From an uncultured Caryophanales bacterium (GTDB lineage: Bacteria; Bacillota_I; Bacilli_A; Acholeplasmatales; Anaeroplasmataceae): a stretch of DNA of 6,565 nt. Under the pieces are notes generated by a model that saw nothing but the letters and a program-made list of their open reading frames with translations, had not been told where the DNA came from and searched no databases. Each line of letters starts with the position of its first letter. The first letter of the stretch is position 1. The position numbers and the translations under genes were made by a program. The stretch spans positions 1 through 6,565 of the forward strand of contig CAKZZJ010000119.1 in the NCBI GenBank assembly GCA_937885165.1, in the 5' to 3' direction. Shown one piece after another: positions 1 through 6,050 of this stretch.

Positions 1-62
1 AATATTAATAAAAGAACGACAACAATTAAAATAATATTTTAAATAGTAATTATATTAAATAA
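1..62. other. Short stop-rich stretch upstream of the YfhO-like frame
   Basis: Extremely AT-rich sequence with stops in all three forward frames (for example TAA 27-29, TAA 32-34, TAA 40-42, TAG 44-46, TAA 60-62). The first 30-40 bases could encode the last residues of an upstream gene: one frame ends at 32-34 and another at 40-42, and I cannot tell which, if either, is real. No clear Shine-Dalgarno site or promoter for the following gene is visible. Its importance is that the usual N-terminus of the YfhO-like protein is not encoded here. Confidence 0.4.
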
Positions 63-134
63 ATTTCAAGAAAATTATTTTATTATTTACCACTTGATTT
101 ATTTTTAGTTTTAGCATTTATATTAAGCTATATT

Positions 135-2660
135 ATGCCAACTGAGATAGCATATGTACTTACTAATTTGCTTAGAGTTCTTGCTGGTTCATTAGTGTTT
201 TATTATTTCTTATCAAGAAAGAATATGAATCCGGTTGTATGTTTATTATCTGGATTGATTTATTTTGTTGGTGGTATAACAGAAGCGGAATTAGTATTTC
301 CTGTTTATTTAGGTATTTCATTTTATGCACCGGTAGCGTTATTAATTGTTGATTTAATAATTGAAAAGAAAAGCACATATTTTTTACTAGTGCCTTTATA
401 TGTGTTTGTCGTAGTAATATATGATTATTATATAGCATATATGCTTATGGCTTTATTTATGGTTTATTTTATTATTAAGCATCATATGTATTCAAATAAA
501 TTCTTTTTGATAACAAAAGAATTTTATATATCATTTATTAAAACAATATTATTAATTATTTTAGGCTTATTAATTTCAGCCTTTATAATGATACCATCTC
601 TTGTTTATGTTTTAAATGAATCATCAAGAACAGATTCAACATTTGATCCATCATTTATATATTTTTCTACTGGTAGTGGTGATAATGTATCAATTTCCAT
701 AAGGCATTATTTTACAGGGTGGATGACATTATTTACACCTAATGTGCCATTTAATTTAGCACTTGTTCAGCCTGGTGATTATATAAGAGAACATTATTCA
801 ATGTATATCACTACAGGTGGACTCATTTTCTTAGTTTATTTCTTTTTTACTCCTGGTAAAGAAAATCATAGGTTAAAATTTTGGGTACTTATTTTAAATA
901 TAATGTTTTTAATGCCTATATTTTCAATGATATTTACTGTATCAAAATGGGCTTATACTAGATGGTTTTTCATAGTTTATATGATTAACATATATGCTAT
1001 GGCTATAGGTATGAATAAATTTAATTTTAGAATTGGTAAACATAATTTTGTTAAAATATTTCCTACTATTATTTTAATTCTTGGTTTATTATCTATAGTC
1101 TTTATAATAACTTATAATCCTGATATTTATATTCATTATGATGTAACTGACCAATATTATTATCCAATTCTTATTGGTTCGTTAATATTAATAAGTATTT
1201 ATTTGCTTATTTTAATATCAAGCTTTTTATTTCAGATATTTAAATTAGAAAGATTAATTAAAATATCTACATCAATTTTGGTTTTAGTGATATTTGGTGA
1301 AGTTATATTTGCTGGTATTGTTGATTTTTCTACTGTGGGCAGTAGAAATTATATGTCTAATTATAGTAAGATGGAGGCTGCATATAATGAATTAGTTGAT
1401 CTTGGCTATGATTATCAAGATGGTTATCGTATAAACATGTATACTGATGCCGGAAGATACACACCTAATGCAAATATTATGTTTAAAATGACTAATTCAT
1501 CACAGTTCTTCCAGTCATTTTATAATGTCCCTTTAAATACATATTCATCAGTTATTCATGGTAATTATGATACATCCTGGAGTAGAGGTGCTATAACAGA
1601 TTATTCATTATTAAGTGGAGCGATGTGGAATTATAAATATATAATTGCAGATAAGGATTTTGAGGGTGTATATTTACCAGAAGATTATTATGAATTATTA
1701 AAAGAAGATAATGTTAATAAATATTATCAGTTAAAAAATACATTTAATTTTATAATATATGATGAAGTATTTACGGATACAACATATGGCAATAATTTAT
1801 ATAATGATATGGTATTATTAAAATATGGTTATGTTAAAAATGTATATGGTAATGAAGAAGATTATACAAAAGAAGAAAAAAGATTAGCTAAGAATTACGA
1901 TGCTGTTGTAAAAAGCGGAATTAAAACTACTTTATATAAGGATGCATATAACGACGTTGTTAACAGTTATACAATCAAAAGCAAAGTAATATATAATGTT
2001 GTTGATGAAGAAAATAATGGTTATTTTAGATATGATATAACTGATTCATCATTTGATAATATATTTGATATGGATATGATATATGTATATCCGAGATCAA
2101 GTAATATATTAAAAAAAGAATATATTCATATGTACATCAAAAATAAGATTGATGAAGAAAATGATAAATATTATCCGCTTCATTATAATGTTTTATATAA
2201 CGGATATTCTAAAGAAGGTAGTAGAAATGAACTATGGGTTCAATATGAAAAAGAAACAAACACTAAAACTGTAACCCTATATGGCTTTAATTTTGATATT
2301 TATGATGATTTTGTTGAAAGGCAAAATCAATATAAAAATAGAAAATTCACTATTGATGGAAACAAAATGAATATTAAGTTTACAAATAGTGGTGAAAGTA
2401 CTAAAATAATAAAGACTGGATTTGCTTATTCAGATGATTTTAGTGTAGCAGGTGATTATGAGCTTGTTGATATCGATGGTGGTTTCTTAGGAGTAATAGT
2501 AAAATCAGATATCAAGGATGTTGATATTAATATTACATATATTCCTAAATATTATAGTGCTGGTGTGAAGCTTACTGCAATAGGATCAATTATCTATTTT
2601 AGTTTAATTATAGTTATGCTAGGATATGATGCATTAAAGAAGAAGAGGATAATTAGATGA
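135..2660 (+). CDS. YfhO-family polytopic membrane protein (GT-C-like glycosyltransferase), N-terminally truncated
   Basis: This frame encodes 841 residues from the first ATG. Hydrophobic segments, probably helices, lie near residues 6-26, 35-47, 61-76, 81-113, 133-158, 227-239, 249-268, 274-291, 308-327, 343-369 and 378-395. A large polar extracytoplasmic domain (about 396-808) follows, then one last helix (about 810-831) and a basic tail (KKKRIIR). YfhO-like marks include LLRVLAGSLVFYYF (12-25), KWAYTRWFF (271-279), YRINMY (431-436) and the segment ending KYIIADK (501-507). YfhO proteins of Bacillota are proposed to transfer sugars from a polyprenyl carrier to teichoic or lipoteichoic acid. 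The downstream CsbB-like gene overlaps by 4 bp, supporting that pairing. Oddity: codons 63-134 also read as family-like sequence (YYLPLDLFLVLAF), but they contain no usual start codon and are preceded by TAA at 60-62. The usual first helix and first extracytoplasmic loop, where acidic catalytic residues are expected in GT-C enzymes, are absent. No good Shine-Dalgarno precedes the ATG at 135. It may be a pseudogene or a shortened paralogue. Confidence 0.85.
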   Translation: MPTEIAYVLTNLLRVLAGSLVFYYFLSRKNMNPVVCLLSGLIYFVGGITEAELVFPVYLGISFYAPVALLIVDLIIEKKSTYFLLVPLYVFVVVIYDYYIAYMLMALFMVYFIIKHHMYSNKFFLITKEFYISFIKTILLIILGLLISAFIMIPSLVYVLNESSRTDSTFDPSFIYFSTGSGDNVSISIRHYFTGWMTLFTPNVPFNLALVQPGDYIREHYSMYITTGGLIFLVYFFFTPGKENHRLKFWVLILNIMFLMPIFSMIFTVSKWAYTRWFFIVYMINIYAMAIGMNKFNFRIGKHNFVKIFPTIILILGLLSIVFIITYNPDIYIHYDVTDQYYYPILIGSLILISIYLLILISSFLFQIFKLERLIKISTSILVLVIFGEVIFAGIVDFSTVGSRNYMSNYSKMEAAYNELVDLGYDYQDGYRINMYTDAGRYTPNANIMFKMTNSSQFFQSFYNVPLNTYSSVIHGNYDTSWSRGAITDYSLLSGAMWNYKYIIADKDFEGVYLPEDYYELLKEDNVNKYYQLKNTFNFIIYDEVFTDTTYGNNLYNDMVLLKYGYVKNVYGNEEDYTKEEKRLAKNYDAVVKSGIKTTLYKDAYNDVVNSYTIKSKVIYNVVDEENNGYFRYDITDSSFDNIFDMDMIYVYPRSSNILKKEYIHMYIKNKIDEENDKYYPLHYNVLYNGYSKEGSRNELWVQYEKETNTKTVTLYGFNFDIYDDFVERQNQYKNRKFTIDGNKMNIKFTNSGESTKIIKTGFAYSDDFSVAGDYELVDIDGGFLGVIVKSDIKDVDINITYIPKYYSAGVKLTAIGSIIYFSLIIVMLGYDALKKKRIIR
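2640..2660 (+). promoter_or_regulatory. Ribosome binding site and ATGA overlap coupling the YfhO-like and glycosyltransferase genes
   Basis: The purine-rich stretch AGAAGAGGA (2641-2649) sits seven bases before the ATG at 2657. It lies inside the 3' end of the upstream gene. That gene's TGA (2658-2660) overlaps the new ATG as ATGA. This arrangement fixes the glycosyltransferase start and suggests translational coupling. Confidence 0.8.
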
Positions 2661-3589
2661 AAAGAGTTTCAATAATTGTTCCATGCTATAATGAGCATGA
2701 AACAATAGAAATTTATTATAATGAAGTAATTAAATATTTAGATAATTCATATGATTTTAGAGTTATATTTGTAAACGATGGATCAAAAGATGATTCATTA
2801 AATATAATGAAGGCTTTAGCAACAAAAGATGAAAGAATTTATTATGTATCATTTTCTAGAAATTTTGGTAAAGAGGCTGCAATGTATGCGGGAATTGAGG
2901 CGGCCAAAAAGATGGATAGCGATGCCGCAATAATTATGGATGTTGATTTACAAGATCCACCTTATCTTATTCCTGAATTATTAAAAGAATATGAAAATGG
3001 TTATAATTTAATTTACACTAAACAAAAGGATAGAAATGGTGCTAAGAAATCTACTACCTTTTTCGCTTTGGTATTTTATAAAGTATATTCATTTTTCACA
3101 AAAGATAAAGAACTTGCTAATGGGGCAAGAGATTATTCACTTTTAGATAGAAAAGTAATTGATGCATTTTTGATGATAAAAGATAGTGATAGATTTACAA
3201 AAGGTATTTATCATTATGTAGGTTTCAATAAAAAATGTATTGAATTTGAATATGAAAAAAGAGTAGCCGGAGAGACTAAATGGGGCTTTAGGAAATTATT
3301 AGAATATGCATTCTTGGGTATAAAAGAATTTTCAGATTTTTATTTAATAATTCCTAAAATCTTCGGTTTAATTCTAACAGTGCTTTTAGGTTATGATATC
3401 GGAAGACAAATTTATAATGCAGTAACTATTGGAACATATGATGCATTTAACTGGACACCAATTAGAATTGATGCTGTAGGGCTTGTTATAACTATATTAA
3501 TATATTATTTACTAAAATTATTATACGACATTAGAGCCCAAGTAAGGCATAGACCAGTATATATTGAAGATGAATCAAATATAAAATAA
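2657..3589 (+). CDS. Polyprenyl-phosphate glycosyltransferase, GT2 family (DPM1/CsbB/GtrB-like)
   Basis: 310 residues, the usual length for this family. It should transfer a sugar from a nucleotide donor to undecaprenyl phosphate on the cytoplasmic membrane face, making a carrier-linked sugar for later transfer. The N-terminal GT-A fold shows VPCYNE (8-13), VNDGS with D41 (39-43), and DVDLQDPP (95-102), whose DxD contributes metal and nucleotide-sugar binding. Further family marks are SDRFTKG (177-183) and the AGETKWG...KLL block (204-215) followed by a GIKEFS motif (221-226). Two C-terminal transmembrane helices are visible (about 228-249 and 271-292), then a short basic tail, as in CsbB and GtrB. 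All core catalytic motifs are intact. It is the second gene of an operon with the YfhO-like gene. In B. subtilis and relatives CsbB-YfhO pairs modify lipoteichoic acid, usually with GlcNAc. The sugar used here cannot be read from sequence. Confidence 0.93.
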   Translation: MKRVSIIVPCYNEHETIEIYYNEVIKYLDNSYDFRVIFVNDGSKDDSLNIMKALATKDERIYYVSFSRNFGKEAAMYAGIEAAKKMDSDAAIIMDVDLQDPPYLIPELLKEYENGYNLIYTKQKDRNGAKKSTTFFALVFYKVYSFFTKDKELANGARDYSLLDRKVIDAFLMIKDSDRFTKGIYHYVGFNKKCIEFEYEKRVAGETKWGFRKLLEYAFLGIKEFSDFYLIIPKIFGLILTVLLGYDIGRQIYNAVTIGTYDAFNWTPIRIDAVGLVITILIYYLLKLLYDIRAQVRHRPVYIEDESNIK

Positions 3590-3624
3590 AATACAGTTAT
3601 AATAATAAAATTTATAACAACTAA

Positions 3625-3655
3625 AGGTTACAAGCAAATTTAAAAGGCATAACCT
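3625..3655. repeat. Weak inverted repeat in the 3' untranslated region
   Basis: AGGTTA (3625-3630) is the exact reverse complement of TAACCT (3650-3655), separated by 19 bases. It has only six pairs and no T-tract, so it is a minor possible RNA hairpin ahead of the real terminator. The rest of 3590-3674 is AT-rich with nothing recognisable. Confidence 0.25.
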
Positions 3656-3674
3656 ATAATTGACTTAATAAATT

Positions 3675-3704
3675 AATGGTACTAGAAATAGTATCATTTT
3701 TTTT
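3675..3704 (+). terminator. Intrinsic terminator of the YfhO-glycosyltransferase operon
   Basis: A ten-pair stem (3675-3684 with 3689-3698; ATGGTACTA opposite TAGTATCAT, with one G-U pair) closes a GAAA tetraloop. It is followed directly by eight T residues (3697-3704). It lies about 85 bases after the glycosyltransferase stop codon and would end the operon transcript. On the opposite strand the stem is followed only by a mixed A/T stretch, so its main direction is +. Confidence 0.88.
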
Positions 3705-3780
3705 GGCGGCGCGAAATCCCTAGGGATTTGTTAATTAACGCTACGCTTATTTAGGAGGACACAATTCCTCCTATAACCGC
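3705..3780. other. Locally GC-rich patch with two perfect inverted repeats
   Basis: By hand count about half the bases here are G or C, well above the surrounding sequence. It contains a 16-base perfect palindrome, AAATCCCTAGGGATTT (3714-3729), and a perfect eight-pair inverted repeat, TAGGAGGA (3752-3759) with TCCTCCTA (3766-3773), closed by a six-base loop. GCGG (3706-3709) could also pair with CCGC (3777-3780) and enclose both. No open frame of note is present. It could be a structured RNA, a recombination or replication site, or the edge of an inserted element; I do not recognise it. Confidence 0.5.
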
Positions 3781-3781
3781 T

Positions 3782-3859
3782 TTGATTTTACACACAATAA
3801 AGGGGTTAATTTTATACTGCAATAATTTATAAAAAGGGGTCAATTATATATTACAATAA
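3782..3859. repeat. Degenerate tandem direct repeats, type A (possible IS21-like terminus)
   Basis: Two 27-base units, 3799-3825 and 3833-3859, match at 23 of 27 positions. Each starts AAAGGGGT, continues with an AATT.TATA core and ends CAATAA; the period is 34 bases. A weaker partial copy ending in CAATAA precedes them (3782-3800). Repeated transposase-binding units of this general look (GGGGTCAATT...) are typical of IS21-family ends. No istA or istB gene is in the window, so an IS21 remnant is an inference from memory of the family, not shown. Confidence 0.5.
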
Positions 3860-3915
3860 ACATGCTGCGTTTTTTTGATATTCATAATAAAACATGATTG
3901 CGCTTTTTTGATATT
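3860..3915. repeat. Degenerate tandem direct repeats, type B
   Basis: Two units, 3860-3882 and 3893-3915, both read ACATG, then a GCG, a run of Ts and GATATT. They differ by a few substitutions and one single-base indel; the period is 33 bases. They follow the type A repeats without a gap, so the two pairs form one array. Function unknown; subterminal repeats of a mobile element are the simplest reading. Confidence 0.5.
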
Positions 3916-3925
3916 AATTATATAA

Positions 3926-4132
3926 TTTATATTCAATTGGACATTTTGCATTTACTTAGTTGCAAACGTTCTAACAAAAGTTTTTGCAATTGATAAAGTG
4001 TTACATTTTGAGGTTTTCAACACTCTAGATTCTATTGTTTTATTAACTGGATATGTTATTACATTCGTTACTAAGGAAAAAGTAGACTTTACTTCTACTG
4101 AAGCAATTACAAACCCAAAAAACACGAAATAA
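3926..4132 (+). pseudogene. Start-less coding remnant, unidentified small membrane protein
   Basis: After a TAA at 3923-3925 this frame stays open for 68 codons to a TAA at 4130-4132. It contains no ATG, no GTG or TTG near its start, and no Shine-Dalgarno site. The product would have a hydrophobic middle (DSIVLLTGYVITFV), a polar C-terminus (DFTSTEAITNPKNTK) and many codons of the purine-N-pyrimidine type, which looks protein-like. A hairpin with a T-run starts seven bases after the stop, as expected after a real gene end. Layout and tail faintly recall small phage holins of the phi-LC3 type, but this is weak. It lies directly beside the tandem repeats, so an insertion may have removed its 5' end. 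The antisense frame over 3952-4146 is less convincing. Confidence 0.3.
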
Positions 4133-4138
4133 TTATTT

Positions 4139-4169
4139 GCACCCAAGATAACATCAAAGGTGCTTTTTT
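4139..4169 (+). terminator. Weak intrinsic terminator-like hairpin
   Basis: GCACC (4139-4143) pairs with GGTGC (4159-4163) around a 15-base loop, followed by six Ts (4164-4169). The stem is short but GC-rich compared with its surroundings. Its position just after the stop of the 3926-4132 remnant supports a terminator role. Confidence 0.45.
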
Positions 4170-4231
4170 CATATCATCCTTTTCTAGTCTCTTCATTAGA
4201 GCAAGAGTAACATGGATGATTAAAAAACATA

Positions 4232-4279
4232 AATTAGCGTTTGAAATTTTGCAAAAATGTTGATTTTCAAACGATATTT
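4232..4279. repeat. Upstream copy of a 48-base imperfect direct repeat with internal inverted repeat
   Basis: It starts with AATTAGCGTTTGA, which also starts the downstream copy at 5544. Aligned without gaps the two copies match at 37 of 48 positions by hand count. Inside this copy CGTTTGAAA (4238-4246) is the exact reverse complement of TTTCAAACG (4265-4273), and the loop holds the palindrome TTTTGCAAAA (4247-4256). The right arm falls between the predicted -35 and -10 boxes of the ATPase gene, so it could serve as an operator. Confidence 0.65.
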
Positions 4280-4305
4280 TGATATTATTAGATTGTAGAT
4301 TGGAG
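4260..4305 (+). promoter_or_regulatory. Predicted sigma-A-type promoter and ribosome binding site of the ATPase gene
   Basis: A -35 box TTGATT (4260-4265) and a -10 box TATTAT (4283-4288) are separated by 17 bases. A GGAG Shine-Dalgarno core (4302-4305) lies seven bases before the ATG at 4313. This gives a very short leader and supports the gene being transcribed alone. The inverted-repeat arm at 4265-4273 overlaps the promoter spacer. Confidence 0.55.
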
Positions 4306-4312
4306 TTAATAT

Positions 4313-5545
4313 ATGAAAATAATTAAAAGAGAAAACTATTTGTCTAAAATTAGGCCTTTTTATGATTCAAGTTATATAAAAGCAATTACTGGTATTAGAA
4401 GATGTGGTAAATCTGTGTTGATGGAACAAATCATTGATGAAATTAGAGATAAAGGTGTTGACAATAACCATATAATTTATTTGAATTTAGAAGGAAAAAG
4501 TGGTGAAAATATTACCACAAGAAAAAAATTAGAAAATAAATTGAATAAAATAATAAAAGATGATGATAAGTACTATATATTTATTGATGAAATTCAACAT
4601 ATAAAAAGATTTGAAGAAGCTATTGCTTCGATTAGACTAAGTTACAATTGCTCTTTATTTATAACAGGAAGTAATTCAAAGTTACTTAAAGGTAAACTTC
4701 AAGATAAATTAACAGGCAGAGCTAAAGAATTCCCAATGTCTCCTTTTACATATAAAGAAACAAAAGAATTTAAATTAATTAATGATATAGAAACTAACGA
4801 GGAAGATTTTTTTGATTATCTTAAATGGGGCGGAATGCCACAAAGGTATGAAGAATTAGATGAACAAGGACTTGTAGATTATTTTCAATCTCTTTATCAA
4901 TCAATAATTGAAAAAGATGTCTTTCAAAGTCACAAAAGAATTAATAGGAATGCTTTTCTAAATGTTTCTAATTACATTATGATGACTAGTGGTAGAGTGT
5001 TTTCTGCGACAAGTATTGCCAAATACTTGTTAAATAAGACAAATGAGGAGGAACTTAAATCAGCTGCAGTGACGATAGCAAATTATCAAAAATACATTGC
5101 AGAATGTTTTTTGGTCTCAGAATGTAAACCATATTACATTCAAGGTAAACAAGCGTTAAATGGAACTAAAAAACTTTATGCAATAGATTTGGGATTAAGA
5201 AATTCTTTTTCAAATACCATCGACACCGATGATACTTTTGGACTAGAGAATCTTTTATATAATGAATTGAAAGCAAGAGGATATGATGTTAGATGTGGAA
5301 TAATGAGAAATTGTGAGATTGATTTTGTAGCTATTAAAGGTAAAAAGAAATGTTTTATTCAGGTTGCGTATTACCTAGAAAAACAATCGACTATAGATAG
5401 GGAATATGGGGCATTCAAGAATATTCATGATGCTTCTCCAAAATATGTTTTTTCTTTAGATAGAGTTGATACAAGCAGGAACGGAATAACTCACATTAAT
5501 ATCATTGATTTTTTAAACGATAAAATAGACATTAATATATCGTAA
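4313..5545 (+). CDS. AAA-family ATPase with C-terminal DUF4143 domain
   Basis: 410 residues, typical full length for this family. The N-terminal AAA_14-type ATPase shows Walker A GIRRCGKS (27-34, K33 binding phosphate), Walker B YYIFIDEIQ (87-95, D92 and E93), a sensor-like ITGSNS (117-122) and the family's LTGRAKEF block (133-140). A middle helical, probably winged-helix region (about 190-265) leads to the DUF4143 part. That part carries nuclease-fold-like residues: E312 in GLENLLYNEL, EIDF (335-338) and the FIQV strand with Q350 where a true PD-(D/E)XK enzyme has E-x-K. Such proteins are common in bacteria and archaea, often in many copies. Their role is not established, and cleavage activity is not shown. 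The start is set by the GGAG at 4302-4305. The gene stands alone, has its own promoter and is bracketed by two imperfect 48-base repeats; the downstream copy overlaps its stop codon. Nothing suggests decay. Confidence 0.93.
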   Translation: MKIIKRENYLSKIRPFYDSSYIKAITGIRRCGKSVLMEQIIDEIRDKGVDNNHIIYLNLEGKSGENITTRKKLENKLNKIIKDDDKYYIFIDEIQHIKRFEEAIASIRLSYNCSLFITGSNSKLLKGKLQDKLTGRAKEFPMSPFTYKETKEFKLINDIETNEEDFFDYLKWGGMPQRYEELDEQGLVDYFQSLYQSIIEKDVFQSHKRINRNAFLNVSNYIMMTSGRVFSATSIAKYLLNKTNEEELKSAAVTIANYQKYIAECFLVSECKPYYIQGKQALNGTKKLYAIDLGLRNSFSNTIDTDDTFGLENLLYNELKARGYDVRCGIMRNCEIDFVAIKGKKKCFIQVAYYLEKQSTIDREYGAFKNIHDASPKYVFSLDRVDTSRNGITHINIIDFLNDKIDINIS

Positions 5546-5591
5546 TTAGCGTTTGATTTTTCACATAAATATCAAATTTCAAATGCTATTT
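5544..5591. repeat. Downstream copy of the 48-base imperfect direct repeat with internal inverted repeat
   Basis: It begins inside the stop codon of the ATPase gene with the same AATTAGCGTTTGA as the copy at 4232. Its arms TAGCGTTTGA (5547-5556) and TCAAATGCTA (5579-5588) pair over ten positions with one G-U pair, at the same spacing as in the upstream copy. No clean T-tract follows, so it is a poor terminator, though a hairpin there could still shape the mRNA 3' end. Unlike the upstream copy it lacks a usable -35 box. Confidence 0.6.
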
Positions 5592-5600
5592 CCTATTATT

Positions 5601-5844
5601 TTAATCTTGTTTTTTTCTTATCACTCTAAAGAAAGTACTGCATGATACTTCAATTAATTAGTTTAACTGTTTCATTGTTAGTCTTTTTATAATTAATATA
5701 TTTATTTAATAAATAACTGGTGGTAGGTGGTGTGATAACTTTAGGTCTGCCAAGTTTAACACCTTTTTCTTTTGCAATACTGATAATCCTAGATATCAAT
5801 GAAATAAAAAAATTATTGTTTATTAACATCTGTAATAAGGCCAC
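5601..5844 (-). pseudogene. Serine recombinase (resolvase/invertase) C-terminal remnant, frameshifted
   Basis: Read on the - strand, the signature IAKEKGVKLGRPK (residues 23-35 from a GTG at 5844) matches the linker between the long helix E and the DNA-binding domain of resolvase/invertase-type serine recombinases. A spacer follows, then a stop at 5650-5652. In the adjacent frame the text continues as VSCSTFFRVIRKKQD (5604-5648, stop 5601-5603). That is the expected recognition helix of an HTH_7 domain, so one frameshift near 5652-5660 splits the ancestral gene. The catalytic N-terminal domain with its serine is absent, and upstream sequence (5800-5844) is only loosely family-like. It cannot be an active recombinase. 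It points to a former mobile element or phage integration system beside the ATPase gene. Confidence 0.6.
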
Positions 5845-5945
5845 TAGAAAATGCTATTAATTTTTTATTTACTATTTCAGTACATACATTTTCCTTGATA
5901 GTATCCCTATCGGTAAGAACACTGCTCATTAGAGCAAGCGTCCAG
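5803..5945 (-). pseudogene. Short unidentified open frame, possible gene fragment
   Basis: On the - strand a frame is open from about 5945 to a TAA near 5803. It reads ...WTLALMSSVLTDRD... and ends ...AFSSGLITDVNKQ. An ATG lies at 5929-5927, giving about 38 residues, without a convincing Shine-Dalgarno. It overlaps the upstream part of the recombinase remnant in another frame. I do not recognise a family. Its TLALM stretch recurs at 4193-4207, again on the - strand. It may be a gene scrap or chance. Confidence 0.2.
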
Positions 5946-6010
5946 ACAACGATTTTATTTTAAAAAAAACTTGATAATTATTGTTATATATCGTAATTAT
6001 GGGTTAAATA

Positions 6011-6042
6011 TGATATACTTTTAGTATCTTTTATGAAGGTGG
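6011..6042 (+). promoter_or_regulatory. Extended -10 promoter and ribosome binding site of the ORF6N gene
   Basis: TGATATACT (6011-6019) is an extended -10 element (TG-N-TATACT); the -35 region is weak. An inverted repeat ATACT-TTT-AGTAT (6015-6027) overlaps the -10 and could be an operator. AGGTGG (6037-6042) lies eight bases before the GTG at 6051, which supports that start over the ATG at 6033, before which no Shine-Dalgarno is seen. Confidence 0.5.
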
Positions 6043-6050
6043 TGAAGTCT

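Noticed and set aside
172..438. 88-codon open frame on the - strand inside the YfhO-like gene
   Set aside because: It is antisense to a strongly supported membrane-protein frame, has no family resemblance, and is expected from AT-rich hydrophobic codons.
2657..2660. Use of TGA as tryptophan (Mycoplasma-type code)
   Set aside because: The TGA at the end of the YfhO-like gene forms a normal ATGA overlap with the next gene, and the proteins use TGG for tryptophan, so the standard bacterial code fits.
3782..3915. Possible CRISPR array because of the repeat spacing
   Set aside because: There are only two copies each of two different degenerate repeats, intervals are about 7-10 bases rather than unique 30-base spacers, and no cas gene is present.
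3952..4146. 64-codon - strand open frame starting at TTG
   Set aside because: No good start context; composition is less protein-like than the opposite + strand frame, which also ends before a terminator-like hairpin. I treat it as the shadow of that remnant.
5547..5588. Hairpin after the ATPase stop as a standard intrinsic terminator
   Set aside because: The stem is AT-rich with a long loop and is followed by a mixed sequence rather than a T-run. Its match to the upstream copy is better explained as a repeat.
4232..5591. Integron attC-like sites around the ATPase gene
   Set aside because: The hairpin layout is suggestive, but the core sequences do not fit GTTRRRY/RYYYAAC boxes and no integrase gene is visible.
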